Assembly (NCBI GenBank): GCA_018608405.1
Contig: JABAZP010000012.1
Location: 1 to 43,083, forward strand
Length of the DNA stretch: 43,083 bases
Reading direction: 5' to 3'
Origin: Flavobacteriales bacterium
GTDB lineage: Bacteria > Bacteroidota > Bacteroidia > Flavobacteriales_E > Vicingaceae
Shown in pieces: positions 16,268 to 28,700 of the stretch. The notes under the pieces are model-generated. The model did not search any database. It had not been told where the DNA came from and saw only the letters and a list, made by a program, of their open reading frames with translations. Numbering within the stretch: the first letter of the stretch is position 1; each line of letters opens with the position of its first letter. The translations under genes and the position numbers were made by a program.

Positions 16268-17176
16268 ATGAAGAACTTACTACTTCTCCACCTGGTGGTG
16301 CTCATTTTTGGCTTTACAGCAATATTGGGCAAGTTAATTACCATTCCGTCAGAGCAATTAGTCTGGTACCGCATGTTTTTTGCTACCTGCTCGTTAGCCT
16401 TGTATTTATTGCTCATGAAAAAGAGCTTTAAAATGAAACGAGAAGGACTGTTAAAAACCATTGGTGTTGGTTTTATTATTGCTGCACACTGGATTTTCTT
16501 TTTTGAAGCCATTAAACAATCCAACGTTTCCATTGCCTTAGCAGCAACGGCCACAGGTTCATTGTTCACCGCACTTCTGGAGCCGGTTTTTTTCAAACGA
16601 AAGCTACACTTCTATGAACTTCTATTGGGCAGCATCGTAATTTTAGGATTGTACTTTATTTTTCAATTTGAAACAGAAAACTCTATTGGAATATGGTTGG
16701 GTGTAATTGCTGCCTTTCTAGCCTCTATCTTTACTGTAATGAACGGCCAACTGATAAAAAAATACGATTCCACAAGAATTTCATTGTATGAACTAGGCGG
16801 CGGAGTTATTGCCATCAGTATCTATTTCTTACTTTTTTCACCTGATGCCCTTCCCAGCTTTCAACTCTCTGCTTCAGATTGGATTTGGATGCTAACATTG
16901 GCAATCGTTTGCACGGCATTTGCTTTTGTTGCAAGTGTAAAAGTCATGGAAGAGCTAACACCCTTTACCGTTTCCTTAAGTATTAACCTAGAGCCTGTTT
17001 ATGGTATTTTACTGGCTTTACTCATTTTTGGAGAGTCTGAAAAAATGTCAGAGGGGTTTTATGTTGGCACAAGTCTCATCTTATGCTCTCTATTTCTGAA
17101 TGTTTGGATTAAAAGAAGGCTAAAAAAGAAGGGTTATCTTATTAACTTTTCATCCTTGAAAGACAATAGAAATTAA
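16268..17176 (+). CDS. DMT superfamily transporter (EamA domains)
   Basis: The protein has 302 residues and about ten hydrophobic spans in two EamA halves: residues about 5-135 (start MKNLLLLHLVVLIFGFTAIL) and about 150-290, the second ending in the typical PVYGILLALLIFGES. EamA proteins export or import small metabolites in the inner membrane; the substrate cannot be assigned. The C-terminal tail is basic (IKRRLKKKG), consistent with a cytoplasmic end. The ATG follows the cyclase stop codon without a gap, so the transporter may move the substrate or product of that hydrolase. Confidence 0.88.
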   Translation: MKNLLLLHLVVLIFGFTAILGKLITIPSEQLVWYRMFFATCSLALYLLLMKKSFKMKREGLLKTIGVGFIIAAHWIFFFEAIKQSNVSIALAATATGSLFTALLEPVFFKRKLHFYELLLGSIVILGLYFIFQFETENSIGIWLGVIAAFLASIFTVMNGQLIKKYDSTRISLYELGGGVIAISIYFLLFSPDALPSFQLSASDWIWMLTLAIVCTAFAFVASVKVMEELTPFTVSLSINLEPVYGILLALLIFGESEKMSEGFYVGTSLILCSLFLNVWIKRRLKKKGYLINFSSLKDNRN

Positions 17177-17200
17177 ATAAAACACGCTGCGTTAACTGCT

Positions 17201-17208
17201 TATATTTG
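17201..17208 (+). promoter_or_regulatory. Candidate -7 box for metG
   Basis: TATATTTG matches TAnnTTTG exactly and lies 17 bases before the metG ATG, predicting a very short leader. I see no TTG at the expected upstream distance. Confidence 0.35.
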
Positions 17209-17225
17209 CTTAAACAAGCAGAGAA

Positions 17226-19295
17226 ATGGAGAACAAAGTGGCGAAAAAACACCTGATAACGGCAGCTTTGCCCTATGCAAACGGACCGATTCACATTGGC
17301 CACTTAGCTGGGGCATATTTACCAGCTGACATCTACGCTCGCTTTTTACGAATGAAAGGTGAAGACGTTGCTTTTATCTGTGGTTCTGATGAACATGGAG
17401 CTGCCATTACCTTGCGAGCCAAAAAAGAAGGAACAACGCCACAAGCCATTGTGGATAAGTACCATCAATTAAATGCCAAAGCATTTTCAGACTTTGGAAT
17501 CGACTTTGATATTTTTCACCGAACTTCTTCTGAACTGCATCACAAAACAGCACAAGAATTCTTTTTAGAGCTTGATAAAAAAAGGGCCTTCACCAAAGAA
17601 ACTAGAGAGCAGTTCTATGACGACGAGTACAATCAGTTTTTAGCAGATCGTTACGTAACCGGGACTTGCCCGAAATGTAGTAGCGAAAGAGCATACGGTG
17701 ATCAATGTGAAAATTGTGGCTCCAGCTTAAACCCTACAGACTTGATAAACCCTGTTTCTACCTTAAGTGGTAAAACGCCTGTTTTGAAAGAAACCTCACA
17801 TTGGTACCTGCCCATGGAGCATCACGAAAGGTGGCTAAAAGAATGGATAGAAAATGGAACTTTAGATGGGAAACCTCATCACAATCCTAAAGAATGGAGA
17901 AACCAAGTTATTGGCCAGTGTAAATCTTGGATTGATGGTGGTTTGCATTCCAGAGCCATGACTAGAGATCTAGATTGGGGCGTAAAAGTTCCAACAACAG
18001 ATGGCGAGGGGAAGGTGCTTTATGTTTGGTTAGATGCTCCTATTGGGTACATTTCTGCAACAAAAGAATGGGCTGCTCAAAACAACAAAGATTGGAAAGA
18101 GTATTGGCAAAATGAAGAAACAAACCTTGTGCACTTCATTGGGAAAGACAACATTGTTTTTCATTGTATCATTTTCCCAATTCTGCTAAAAACGCATGAA
18201 GGGTATAATCTTCCGGTTAATGTACCTGCCAATGAGTTTCTAAACTTAGAAGGTGATAAAATCTCTACTTCGAGAGACTGGGCAGTTTGGTTACATGAAT
18301 TCAACGAAGAGTTTCCGGGCAAACAAGACGTGTTGCGCTACGTATTGTGCTCCATTGCACCCGAAACAAAAGATAGTGAGTTCACCTGGGATGATTTTCA
18401 AGCAAGAAACAACAGTGAATTGGTTGCCATTTATGGAAATTTTGTCAACCGAGCTACCGTCCTAGTCAACAAGTACTATGAAGGAACGATCCCCGAACTG
18501 TCTCAAAATAACTACCCTGAAATTGCACAACAATTAAAAAAATCTGCAAGTACAATTAATGAAAAGTTAACTAAAATGCAGTTCAGAGATGCACAAAATG
18601 AAGCCATTAATATCGCACGCTTGGGGAACAAATTTTTAGCCGAAACAGAGCCTTGGAAACTAATTAAAACAGATCCGGAAGAAGTCAAAAATATACTTCA
18701 TTTAAGTTTGCAAATTGCTGCTAATTGCGCCATTGCTTTAGCTCCATTTTTACCCGACAGTTCAGCTAAACTCACTGCTATTTTAGGCTTAGGAAGTTTG
18801 AACTGGAATGATCTTGGGAGCACCCAAATCGTCGCAGCAGACCAACAACTTGGCAAAGTGGAACACTTGTTCCAAAAAATAGAAGACGACATTATTGTCA
18901 AGCAAAAAGAGAAATTAAACAGTAAAACAAAACCACCTGCAATGGAAACGACTTTACCGGCATTTAAAGAAGATATTGTTTATGATGACTTCTTAAAAAT
19001 AGACCTACGTGTGGGCACAATTTTGAAAGCTGAAGCGGTCCCAAAGAGTAACAAATTGTTGCAATTCTTGGTAGACCTAGGGAGTGAAAGGCGAACCATT
19101 TTATCGGGAATTGCGAAGCACTATTCTGCCGAAGAGATGGTAGGCAAACAGGTACAGGTAATTGCCAATTTACCTCCAAGAAAAATGATGGGAGTAGAAT
19201 CTCAAGGAATGATATTGATGGCGGAAAATGAAGACGGAAAATTAAGTTTGATGCAGCCAGATCAATCAATCACAAATGGCTCTTCAATAAATTAA
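17226..19295 (+). CDS. metG: Methionine--tRNA ligase
   Basis: This 689-residue class I synthetase charges initiator and elongator tRNA-Met. It has HIGH at 23-26 (PIHIGHLAG), a zinc knuckle with CPKC (148, 151) and CENC (161, 164), the KMSKS-equivalent KISTS at 345-349, the anticodon-binding helices (residues about 400-550), and a C-terminal EMAP-II/Trbp111-type tRNA-binding domain (about 585-689: DDFLKIDLRVGTI, NLPPRKMMGVESQGMIL) that also promotes dimer formation. Full length and intact. Confidence 0.97.
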   Translation: MENKVAKKHLITAALPYANGPIHIGHLAGAYLPADIYARFLRMKGEDVAFICGSDEHGAAITLRAKKEGTTPQAIVDKYHQLNAKAFSDFGIDFDIFHRTSSELHHKTAQEFFLELDKKRAFTKETREQFYDDEYNQFLADRYVTGTCPKCSSERAYGDQCENCGSSLNPTDLINPVSTLSGKTPVLKETSHWYLPMEHHERWLKEWIENGTLDGKPHHNPKEWRNQVIGQCKSWIDGGLHSRAMTRDLDWGVKVPTTDGEGKVLYVWLDAPIGYISATKEWAAQNNKDWKEYWQNEETNLVHFIGKDNIVFHCIIFPILLKTHEGYNLPVNVPANEFLNLEGDKISTSRDWAVWLHEFNEEFPGKQDVLRYVLCSIAPETKDSEFTWDDFQARNNSELVAIYGNFVNRATVLVNKYYEGTIPELSQNNYPEIAQQLKKSASTINEKLTKMQFRDAQNEAINIARLGNKFLAETEPWKLIKTDPEEVKNILHLSLQIAANCAIALAPFLPDSSAKLTAILGLGSLNWNDLGSTQIVAADQQLGKVEHLFQKIEDDIIVKQKEKLNSKTKPPAMETTLPAFKEDIVYDDFLKIDLRVGTILKAEAVPKSNKLLQFLVDLGSERRTILSGIAKHYSAEEMVGKQVQVIANLPPRKMMGVESQGMILMAENEDGKLSLMQPDQSITNGSSIN

Positions 19296-19751
19296 CCTTT
19301 GGAAGTAGTGAAGACATATCTTAACTAAACATAATTATCAAACCATTGCTGCACAGACCTGTGTAAATAAAATTTTACAGATAACACATAAAATGGAGTC
19401 GAATTTAAAACAACTGTAAAAGGTTTCAGGATTAACCAGCTTAATTGATGTGGAAATTTAATCCTAATTAGTTGAAAACGAAATTAGAGGTGAATATAGC
19501 AATAACATTCCCCAACAGTGATGTTGAGGTAGTTACCCACGCTCATAATATTGTTATTCAGGTAAATAAATACTACCTCAATAAAGATAATATCAAAAAT
19601 AAAGTGCCTCCTATCAATAAAATACACAACCTTAACGATGTTAAAAACGTCTTTAACTAAACATTATCGAAATTGATTACATTTGATAGTTGCAAAAAAT
19701 TAAGAATACTTAACACAATCAGCCTGTTGGCTCTACAAATACCTCATTAAT
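19296..19751 (+). other. 456-base gap ahead of the giant adhesin gene
   Basis: This AT-rich stretch contains no convincing gene. A TTG-started frame of 62 codons (19472-19660) has no recognisable domain and an irregular composition, and I treat it as chance. There is a small inverted repeat (TTAAC GAT GTTAA, 19632-19644) and a candidate promoter close to the adhesin gene. I see no clear terminator for metG and no tRNA or riboswitch. Confidence 0.5.
19652..19685 (+). promoter_or_regulatory. Candidate promoter for the sprB-like gene
   Basis: TACATTTG at 19678-19685 matches the -7 box TAnnTTTG exactly. TTTA at 19652-19655 is a near match to the -33 TTTG at a slightly long 22-base spacing. The transcript would start around 19692, giving a leader of about 60 bases before the ATG at 19752. 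Confidence 0.45.
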
Positions 19752-22700
19752 ATGAAAAAGTTCTTTAAGCTTTTTTTAATTGTTTTAACCATGTTCGTGA
19801 CGAGCGAGGTAAATTCAGCTATTCTCTCTATTACTGTTGACTCCCAAATACAAAGTTGTCCGGGACTTCCCGATGGTAAAGCTTGGGTTGCAAGCATTAC
19901 AACCACCCCAGGTAGTACAGGACCATATATTTTTACTTGGAATGTAGCCCCTGCACCAACACAGACAGGTGATACGGCATTTAATATTGGCGGAGGAAGT
20001 TTTGCAGTTACAGGTATTGATTTATCTGACCCCAACCCTGGAAATAATGCATTTACTCAACCTTTTATAGTGGCAGCAAAGAATGTTTTATTCGTTAATG
20101 GGTTTATTACTCCTGAGTCATGCTTCGGAGCAGCAGATGGATCTATTACTGCATTGCCAGGAGGAGGCACCCCACTAGTTGGAGGGCCGCCAAGTTACCT
20201 GTTTAGCTGGAGCCCGGGAGGAAATACAACTCAAACTATAAACTCGTTATCTACACAACCATACACCGTAACTGTAACGGATGCAAACGGATGTACGGTT
20301 GACAACACCTTTAATGTAGGAGGTCCAACTCAAATTCAAGTTAATTTGACCATCGATTCAGTAGATTGCAATGGAGAAACAGCTATTGCCACAGTTGCTC
20401 CTGCAGGTGGAACTGGTGTTTTCCCTACTGTTGAATGGAGTTCATCAGGTGTCAATATAACACCGGGCCGTTTTGTAGAAGCAGGGTTAGCTGGATCTTT
20501 AGCAGGCACTAATTACTCCGTAACTGTTACTGATAATTCGGGGTGTACTCAAGTAGAGTCTTTCTCAATTACAGAGCCTGTAACCTTAGGAGCCACGATT
20601 GCTCCTGACACTATTGACTGTTTTGGCACTTCAGCAGGGACTGCAGTTGCAACCGTTACCGGAGGAACAGCTCCATTTACTTTCGATTGGCCTACAAACC
20701 CAGGAAGCACCTCTAGCACTCAAGGTGGACTTAGCGCCGGAACTTACACCGTAACCATTACAGATGCAAATGGTTGTGTCTTGCCTGTAAATTTTCCTAT
20801 AGAACAAAGAGATAGACTAAACTTACAACTTGACTCGGTTGACGTAGATTGCAATGGTAATGGAAACGGTCAAGTAAACGGAACTATTACTGGTGGGGTT
20901 GCTCCTTATACCTGGGTTGCTAACGACCCTGCAGGAACAACAGGAAGCACTTCAGTTGTAACCGTTCCTAGTTTGAGCGGACGAAAAGTAATTGTAACTG
21001 TTACTGATTTCTTAGGGTGTGTAAGGGTAGACTCTATTATTATAAATGAACCCCAGCCTTTAACTGCTCAATTTACAGGAATTACAAATCCGTCTTGCGT
21101 TGGATCTAGTGATGGAACAATTGACGTTACTTTTAGTGGAGGAAACGGTACAGAAACATTTTCTTGGAATGGTGTTCCATTTGCTACTGTTAATAGAACA
21201 GGTTTAACTGCAGGCAATTATGTTTTAGTAATAACCGATATTAAAGGGTGCTCGGTAACAATAGATACAACCTTAGTTGATCCTCTTCCGATTGTAGGAA
21301 ACTTAACATTCACTCCACCTAATTGCTTTGGTGGAAATAATGGACAAGTAGTGGCATCTCCTTCGGGAGGGTCTGGAGTGTACACAAACTATAATTTTGG
21401 TTCACAAAATGGAGCTAGTCCTATTTTAAATGGCGTTTCAGCGGGACTGGTCTCTGTAACAATAACTGATAGTGATGGTTGTACAGGAATAAGCTCAATA
21501 AATGTAACTGAACCTTCGAATCCATTTTTACTAGATATTGTACCAGATTCAGTTAATTGCAACGGAGAGTCAACAGGTGGAGCAACCGCAACTCCCAGAG
21601 CTCCATTAACCGTAGGTCCATACACTTGGAATTGGACAAATTCATCTGGAACTCCTATTGGAACAAACGATAGTATTATAGTAGGCTTGCCAATTGGTAA
21701 ATATTTCGTTGCTGCTGCAGATGGAAACGGTTGTCAAATTTTAGATTCAGTGACCATAGAAGAACCAAATCCAATTAGCACAATATTAGTTGGGACTAAT
21801 TTAAACTGTAACGGAGATGGTTCAGGCTCTGTTTCTGCAGCGATTTCCGATGGAAATACTCCATATACTTGGTCATGGTCAACGACGCCTGTTCAAGCAG
21901 GAACCGGGGCAACTGCTAATGCAATCAATCTAGATGCTGGCGTGCAATACTTTTTAAATGTCACAGATAATAAAGGTTGTACTACTTTAGATTCAATCAC
22001 TTTAACTGAACCAACAACCTTCGATTTATTCTTGGATAGTGTGAGGTTTGTAAAATGTTTTGGAGAAAATAACGGTGCAATTTTCGTTAGTGATTCAGGT
22101 GGAACAGCTGGAGCAGGATTTCCGGCATACAGTTGGAGCGATGATCCAACAACAGCTCAAGATAGAATAGACTTAATAGCGTCTGCTACTCCTTACAAAA
22201 TAGTTGCCACTGATGCAAATGGTTGTAAGGATTCAGTTATACAGCTTATTACTCAACCTACCGTGCTCAGTGTAACTGTAATTGATACAGACTCCGTAAG
22301 TTGCACGGGAGCAAATGATGGTACTGCAACCGCTTTAGCAACAGGTGGAACAGTAGGTGCCGGTTATGTTTATACTTGGAGTACTCTACCTGTTCAAAAC
22401 GGATCTGTAGCTACTGGGCTTTCTCCTGGAACTTATACAGTGCAAGTTACAGACTCGAATGGATGTGTTGCGACTTCTCTACCAGTCACTATTTTTGAAC
22501 CAGCTACATTAACTACTGTAATGACAAGCGATTCAGCATCTTGCTCAGGATTTAATGATGGAAGTGCGACAGTGTCAGCTAGTGGCGGTACGTTAAACTA
22601 TTCTTACCTATGGGATGCTAATGCAGGTAACCAAACAACTGCAACCGCAACTAACTTATTGGCAAGTGCCCCAGCTTTTTACGTTGTTACTGTAACGGAT

Positions 22701-25700
22701 AAAAATGGTTGTCAAAAAGTAGATTCTGTTCAAGTAGGACAGCCAACTACAATTAACCTTTCTATTACAAACCAACGAAACATTGATTGCGCAGGCAACA
22801 CCAATGGCGAAGCAACTATTGGAGTAACTGGAGGAAGCCTTCCATATACTTTTGTTTGGGAGAACACTGGAAACTTAGGTACCATTATTGGAACAAATGC
22901 TACTCAAACGGGACTACCAGCAGACACTTTTAGAGTAACAGTAACAGATGGTGCAGGTTGTAATGATGACATTCAAGTAATTATTACTCAACCAGACTCA
23001 TTAAAAGGTTCCATTACATCTTTAACAAACCCAAGCTGCCTCGGAGGAACAGACGGCTCTGCAACTGTTACTGCAACTGGTGGTAGCTTATTGCCAGCTT
23101 CTAGTTATTCCTTCTCTTGGTCAACAATTCCAATACAAACAACACCAACAGCAACTGGTTTAGAAGCAAACCAGCTTTATACAGTAACAATTACGGATGA
23201 TAGTCTATGCACAACGACAGTAGATATTACCTTAACTGCTCCAAACGTATTTGTGACCAGTGATTCCAACGTTCAAAATGTAAGTTGCTTTGGCGGCAAC
23301 GATGGTTTCATTCGGTTAACCCCAACCGGAGGAACACCCTTCCCAGGACCAACGTACAACATTACATGGACTTCCCCTCCCACTGCATTTACGGCAAGCG
23401 GAGACTCAATATTCAATCTAACATCAGGTCGATATATTGCACTTATTCAAGATGTAAATGGTTGTACTGCACGTGATACATTTGACTTGAACCAACCTGG
23501 AAGTAGCCTTTCATTATCATTCGATACAACTGATGTAAGCTGCGCAGGTTCAAGTGATGGTACTGCAAGAGTCAATGTATTAGGGGGGACCCCCGGATAT
23601 TCCTTCAATTGGATTGGAACGTCGTTTGGAAATGTTGACAATATTTCAGGATTAACGACAGGAACTTATCGAGTATCGGTAACAGACGCAAATGGTTGCT
23701 CCGCAATAGATTCTACTATTATTAACCCTGGAACTCCGATCTCATTAGTGTTGGACCCGGCAAACCCTGTTCAAGATGTAACTTGTGCCGGTTCCCAAGA
23801 CGGATCTATCAATGTAATTGCAAGTGGCGGAATTGGCGTTTTAGGACTCCAGTGGTATTTGCTCCCTGATAGAACAAATCAAATTGCAACAAACACCAAT
23901 TCCGTTACAAGTCTTGCAGGGGGAACGTACAGAATTTTAGTCATTAACGGCCCGTGTACAGATAGTTTGGATGTTGTAGTAAACGAACCCGATACTCTAA
24001 AAGCCGAATTGAATAAATACGACATCGATTGTGGCGTAACCGTTTTAGGACGCGCTGCTGTTAGAAATATAACTGGCGGAAATGCAGGAGGACTATCTTT
24101 TACTTGGACTCCTGACCCAGGCGCAGCCAATGGCGGAGGCACAGACTCCGTATTTAATTTGACGGCTGGAAATTACTCTGTGAGAGTATTTGATCTTCTT
24201 GGTTGCGATACCACGATAAACTTCACAATATCTCAAACAGCATCTAATTTTACCTTTATAGATTCCATAAGAAACGATTCATGTATTGGAGCTGGGAAAG
24301 GTTATGTAGGGATTGAAAATTTAAGTGGAGGTTTACCTCCTTATTCTTTTGAATGGTCAACTAACGTGGGAACTATTGTTACTGACGCTTTCCTCGATAA
24401 TTTAACTGCAGGAAATTACTCTGTTACCATATCAGATGCAAGTGGATGTGATTCTGTTTTCAACTTTGCCCCTTTAACAGAACCGAACCCTTTTAGCGTT
24501 ACGATTATTGCAAACGAAGACACCTGTTTACAGTCCAAAGGAAGCGCTTCAGTAGACCCAACTACCATATCCGGTGGCACAGCTCCTTATAGTTTCAATT
24601 GGCCTGGAAATATTTCAGGACAGGCGGTAAATGGCTTGTTGGGGAATGCGACTTATCAGTTAACCGTAACCGACGCCAACCTATGCACGAACACAATTGA
24701 CTTTACAATTGGTAATGTTGCCCCGTTTACCATTACATTCGACACAGACAGTGCAAGCTGCAAAAACTTTACTAACGGTGCGATAAGAGTAACCACTGTG
24801 GGTCAAGCTGCGGGGGTAACAACTTATACATGGTTCCCAAGTATATCTGGAGGAGCAACACCAACAGGATTATTAGCAGGAACATACTCCCTTAATGTGA
24901 CTGATGCTAACGGGTGTGTCGCTACAGGAACAGTAGATGTGGAAGAACCTGACGAATTAGTAATTGACTCAGTAAATACAACAAATGAAAGTTGCGCGCC
25001 TGGAGGCGATGGTACTGCTTTAGCTTTTGCTAGCGGCGGAAATACGCCATATAGATATAATTGGGGAGATGGTAACGGCTTTACCTCTTCTAATAATGTT
25101 AGTAATCTAACCAGTGGAAATTACAGTGTTACAGTTCAAGATAGAAAATTTTGTTCGTTTGTTTTTAATTATAGAATTGACATCGAAGCACCTTTTACAA
25201 TTGATTCAACTACTGTGATTGATGAGACATGTCCAGGGGCAGATGACGGAAGTATACTCGTCCATTTGTCCGATACCATTCCCGCAGTTAGCTATGCGTG
25301 GAGTTCCGCTGCACTTTCTGGACCAAATCCAACAGGGCTTGGAGCAGGAGCATACGGCTTAACCGTTACTGATGGAACAAATTGTAACGTTTCGACTAAT
25401 GTAATAGTTGGCCGACAATCTAGTTTACAAACAATTATTCCTAGAAGTGAAGATGAAACATGCACTCCAGGAGGAGATGGTTGGGCAAAAGTCGCCGGAA
25501 TAGCAGGAGTTGAACCGTACTCATTTGCATGGAGTCCAAATGTTACGTTTGGGTCGACTTCAGACTCTGCATTTAATCTTGTAGCAGATGATTACTTTGT
25601 TACTACTACAGATGGCATTGGATGTACCTCGGTAGGCTCCGTTCGGCTTGAATCGGGCGTAAATATAGATTACAACCTCTTAGCCCAAACGATTCCTTCT

Positions 25701-28700
25701 TGCTTTGGTGACACCAATGGAAGCTTAAGAATCGAAGCTTTTGGAGGTGTTGCTCCTTACAGTTACAGTTGGTCTAATGGCAGCACAGATTCAATTGCTA
25801 ATAATTTACGTGCAGGTTCAGTGTCGGTTACAATAACTGACAATGCCATCCCACCGTGTGTAAAAACATTTGACATTACCATTGCACCTGTTAACCCAAT
25901 CTCCCTTTCAATTAGCACAACTATTGAAAGTTGCGCTCCTGGGGTTGATGGAAGTGCTAACGTCACTCCGCTTGGAGGAGTAACGCCTTACTCATTCGTA
26001 TATTCCGGAAGCGGAACACCCGGCGCTTCGCCCAATATTTACGAAGGCCTAACCTCTGGTGCTTATACAGTTAGTGTAACTGATGCAAATGGTTGTTCTA
26101 CATCAAGCAACTTTTCTGTAACTAATGCAAGTACATTCCCTTTTAGCGCAAGCATTACTAAGATAGACCCTACTTGTGCGAATGGGGCAGACGGAGAACT
26201 TAGTGTTCAGGTGAATGGAGGTTCAAACCCGCTTACTTATTCATGGGTAGGGGGAAATGGAAACGCAGCAGCAGCAGACCCTACCAATTTAATAGCAGGC
26301 ACATATACTGTTACTGTTAGCGATTTTTATGGCTGTGAAGTTACTGCCAGCGAAACCTTGATAGACAAAGCCCCGATAACAGCAACATTTGTTTTTGTTA
26401 AGGATGATTGCCCACCTGCGAACTCAGGAAGTGCGACTGCTACTGCAGCTGATGGAGTTGCACCTTATAGTTATAGTTGGCCGACTGCAACAATCCCAGG
26501 TTCTGCTGTTTCTGGAGCTTCTGGTGAAACTTTCTCAAATTTACCTGCGGGTACTTTTGATGTAACCGTTACCGATGCAAATCTTTGTAGTAGTATTATT
26601 CCTTTCACGATTGAGAAATCTGCTCCTTTTACTTTAACAACTGCTAAGAGTGACATTAGCTGTAATGGCTTTTCAGACGGAAGTATTACGCTAACCGCAA
26701 CTGGTGTTTCAACACCAAATACAGAAACATATCAATGGAGTCCTAATGTAGGAGCTGCAAATATTAACAACCAAAACCAAGTAGGCTTAGCAGCGGGGAC
26801 ATATTTAGTAACAGTAACTGATCCCGCCAATAGTTGTGAAGAAACTGAAACCTTCATCATAATTGAACCTGACACAATAGCGGCAACTGCTGTAATAACC
26901 AATATAAGCTGCATAGGCGGCATTAGCAATGGTACAATTACTCTTACTGTAACCGGAGGAACGGCACCTTACAGTTATGATTGGGGGGGCGGTATTACTT
27001 CTAAAGATCGAACTGGACTCGTAGTTGGAACCTACACTGTTGTTATTACAGACGCGAGAAACTGTTCACCATTCACTGCCACATACTCCGTAACTGATCA
27101 AGCTCAATTTACAGTTAGTTTAGATTCCACAGATGTTTCTTGCCCTGGTCTAAGAAATGGATTTATAAATGTGACTACTACCGCAACCAACCCAACTTAC
27201 GCATGGAGTGATGGATTATCTACTAGCGCAACACGAGGTCGTTTATTTGCAGGAAAATACATTGTAACTGTTACTGACGGAATCACGGGTTGTGAAGTGG
27301 TGGATTCAACCTTTATAAATGTTGAAGACAGCATAAAAATGTACTTTTCAGTAATTGATGAAAATTGCTCTCCTGGAATGGACGGAGTTGCCAATATAGA
27401 TTCAACTAGAGGTGGAACTCCGGGTTATACGTGGTCTTTCTCCGCCGGCAACCAAGTTGGTAGTGGCCCTGTCGTGACCCGGCTTTCCTCTGGAACCGTT
27501 TTGGTTACTGTAACAGATATATTAGGTTGTACAGCTGTTGACTCTTTTGAAGTAAGGAAAGCAGCACCTTTTAACGCCAGTTTCATTTTTACCGATGCCG
27601 TCTGCCAAGGAGATTCGACGGGAACAGCAAGCATAATTACAAGCAATTCTACCGGTCCTCTTCAATATACGTGGCCGATAGGTTCAGTTGTAGACCCGAC
27701 AGATTCTACTCAAAATAAATTAATAGCTGGAACATATATTGTAAATGTTTTTGACCCTTCAAACCAATGTGATGAAGATTTAACTATCGTTATTGATGAA
27801 CCAGACACGATCAAACCGAATGCAACTATAATCAACGAGAATTGCAATCCAGGCGGAGATGGCTCTATTACTCTAGCACCAACAGGTGGAGATGGTGGAC
27901 CATACACCTTTAATTGGACAGGAACTGGTGTAGTTTCTGCTAACCAGAATCAAAGCAACCTTTCTGCAGGCACCTATTTCCTTACAATAACTGACGGTTT
28001 AGGTTGTACTGCTGAAGACTCTATTGAAGTTCGAATAATTGTGAACATAATTCCCAATCTCACCACAGTAGATGTTTGTCAGGTGGCAGGATTATGTAAT
28101 GGGTCGGCAGAAGTTGCCCCAACTAATGGTGTTGCCCCTTATAGCTATGAATGGACATCTACTTCAACTGGAGTAATAGCTGTTCCTCCAACTACAGATT
28201 CTATAGGTAATCTCTGCACAGGAAGCTATACTGTAAAAATTACTGATGCTACGGGTTGTGATACCACAATAGCATTTACCATAAATGGAAACAGAACGAT
28301 CGTACCGAATGCAATAGTTGTGGATGAATCATGCGGAGGCACAGACGATGGTGCAATCTCAGTAACTCCGAGCGGAGGTGCAGCGCCCTACTCTTACTCT
28401 TGGCTTGGTAGTACCGTAACTGACTCAAACAGAATTACTCTTAGTCCATCTAATTATAGCGTTACAATTACAGATGCTTCTGGTTGTTTCGCAATAGTAG
28501 ATACTGTTGTTAATACGGATAACTTTGATTACACCATTAGTTCCACAGATTTATCATGTCTTGGTGGAAATGACGGAACTGCAGACATAACCATAATTGG
28601 CGGCACTGCCGGATATACATTTAACTGGACTCCTACTCCTGCGAACGGACAAGGTACTCCAAATATTTCTAACCTATCAGTTGGCACTTATTCAGTTGTC

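Noticed and set aside
18258..18272. KISTS instead of KMSKS in MetG as a damaged active site
   Set aside because: The first Lys and last Ser are kept and KISTS-type variants occur in normal bacterial MetRS, as far as I recall.
19472..19660. Possible 62-residue small protein in the gap before the adhesin gene
   Set aside because: TTG start, no domain or signal, AT-rich composition; consistent with a chance open frame.
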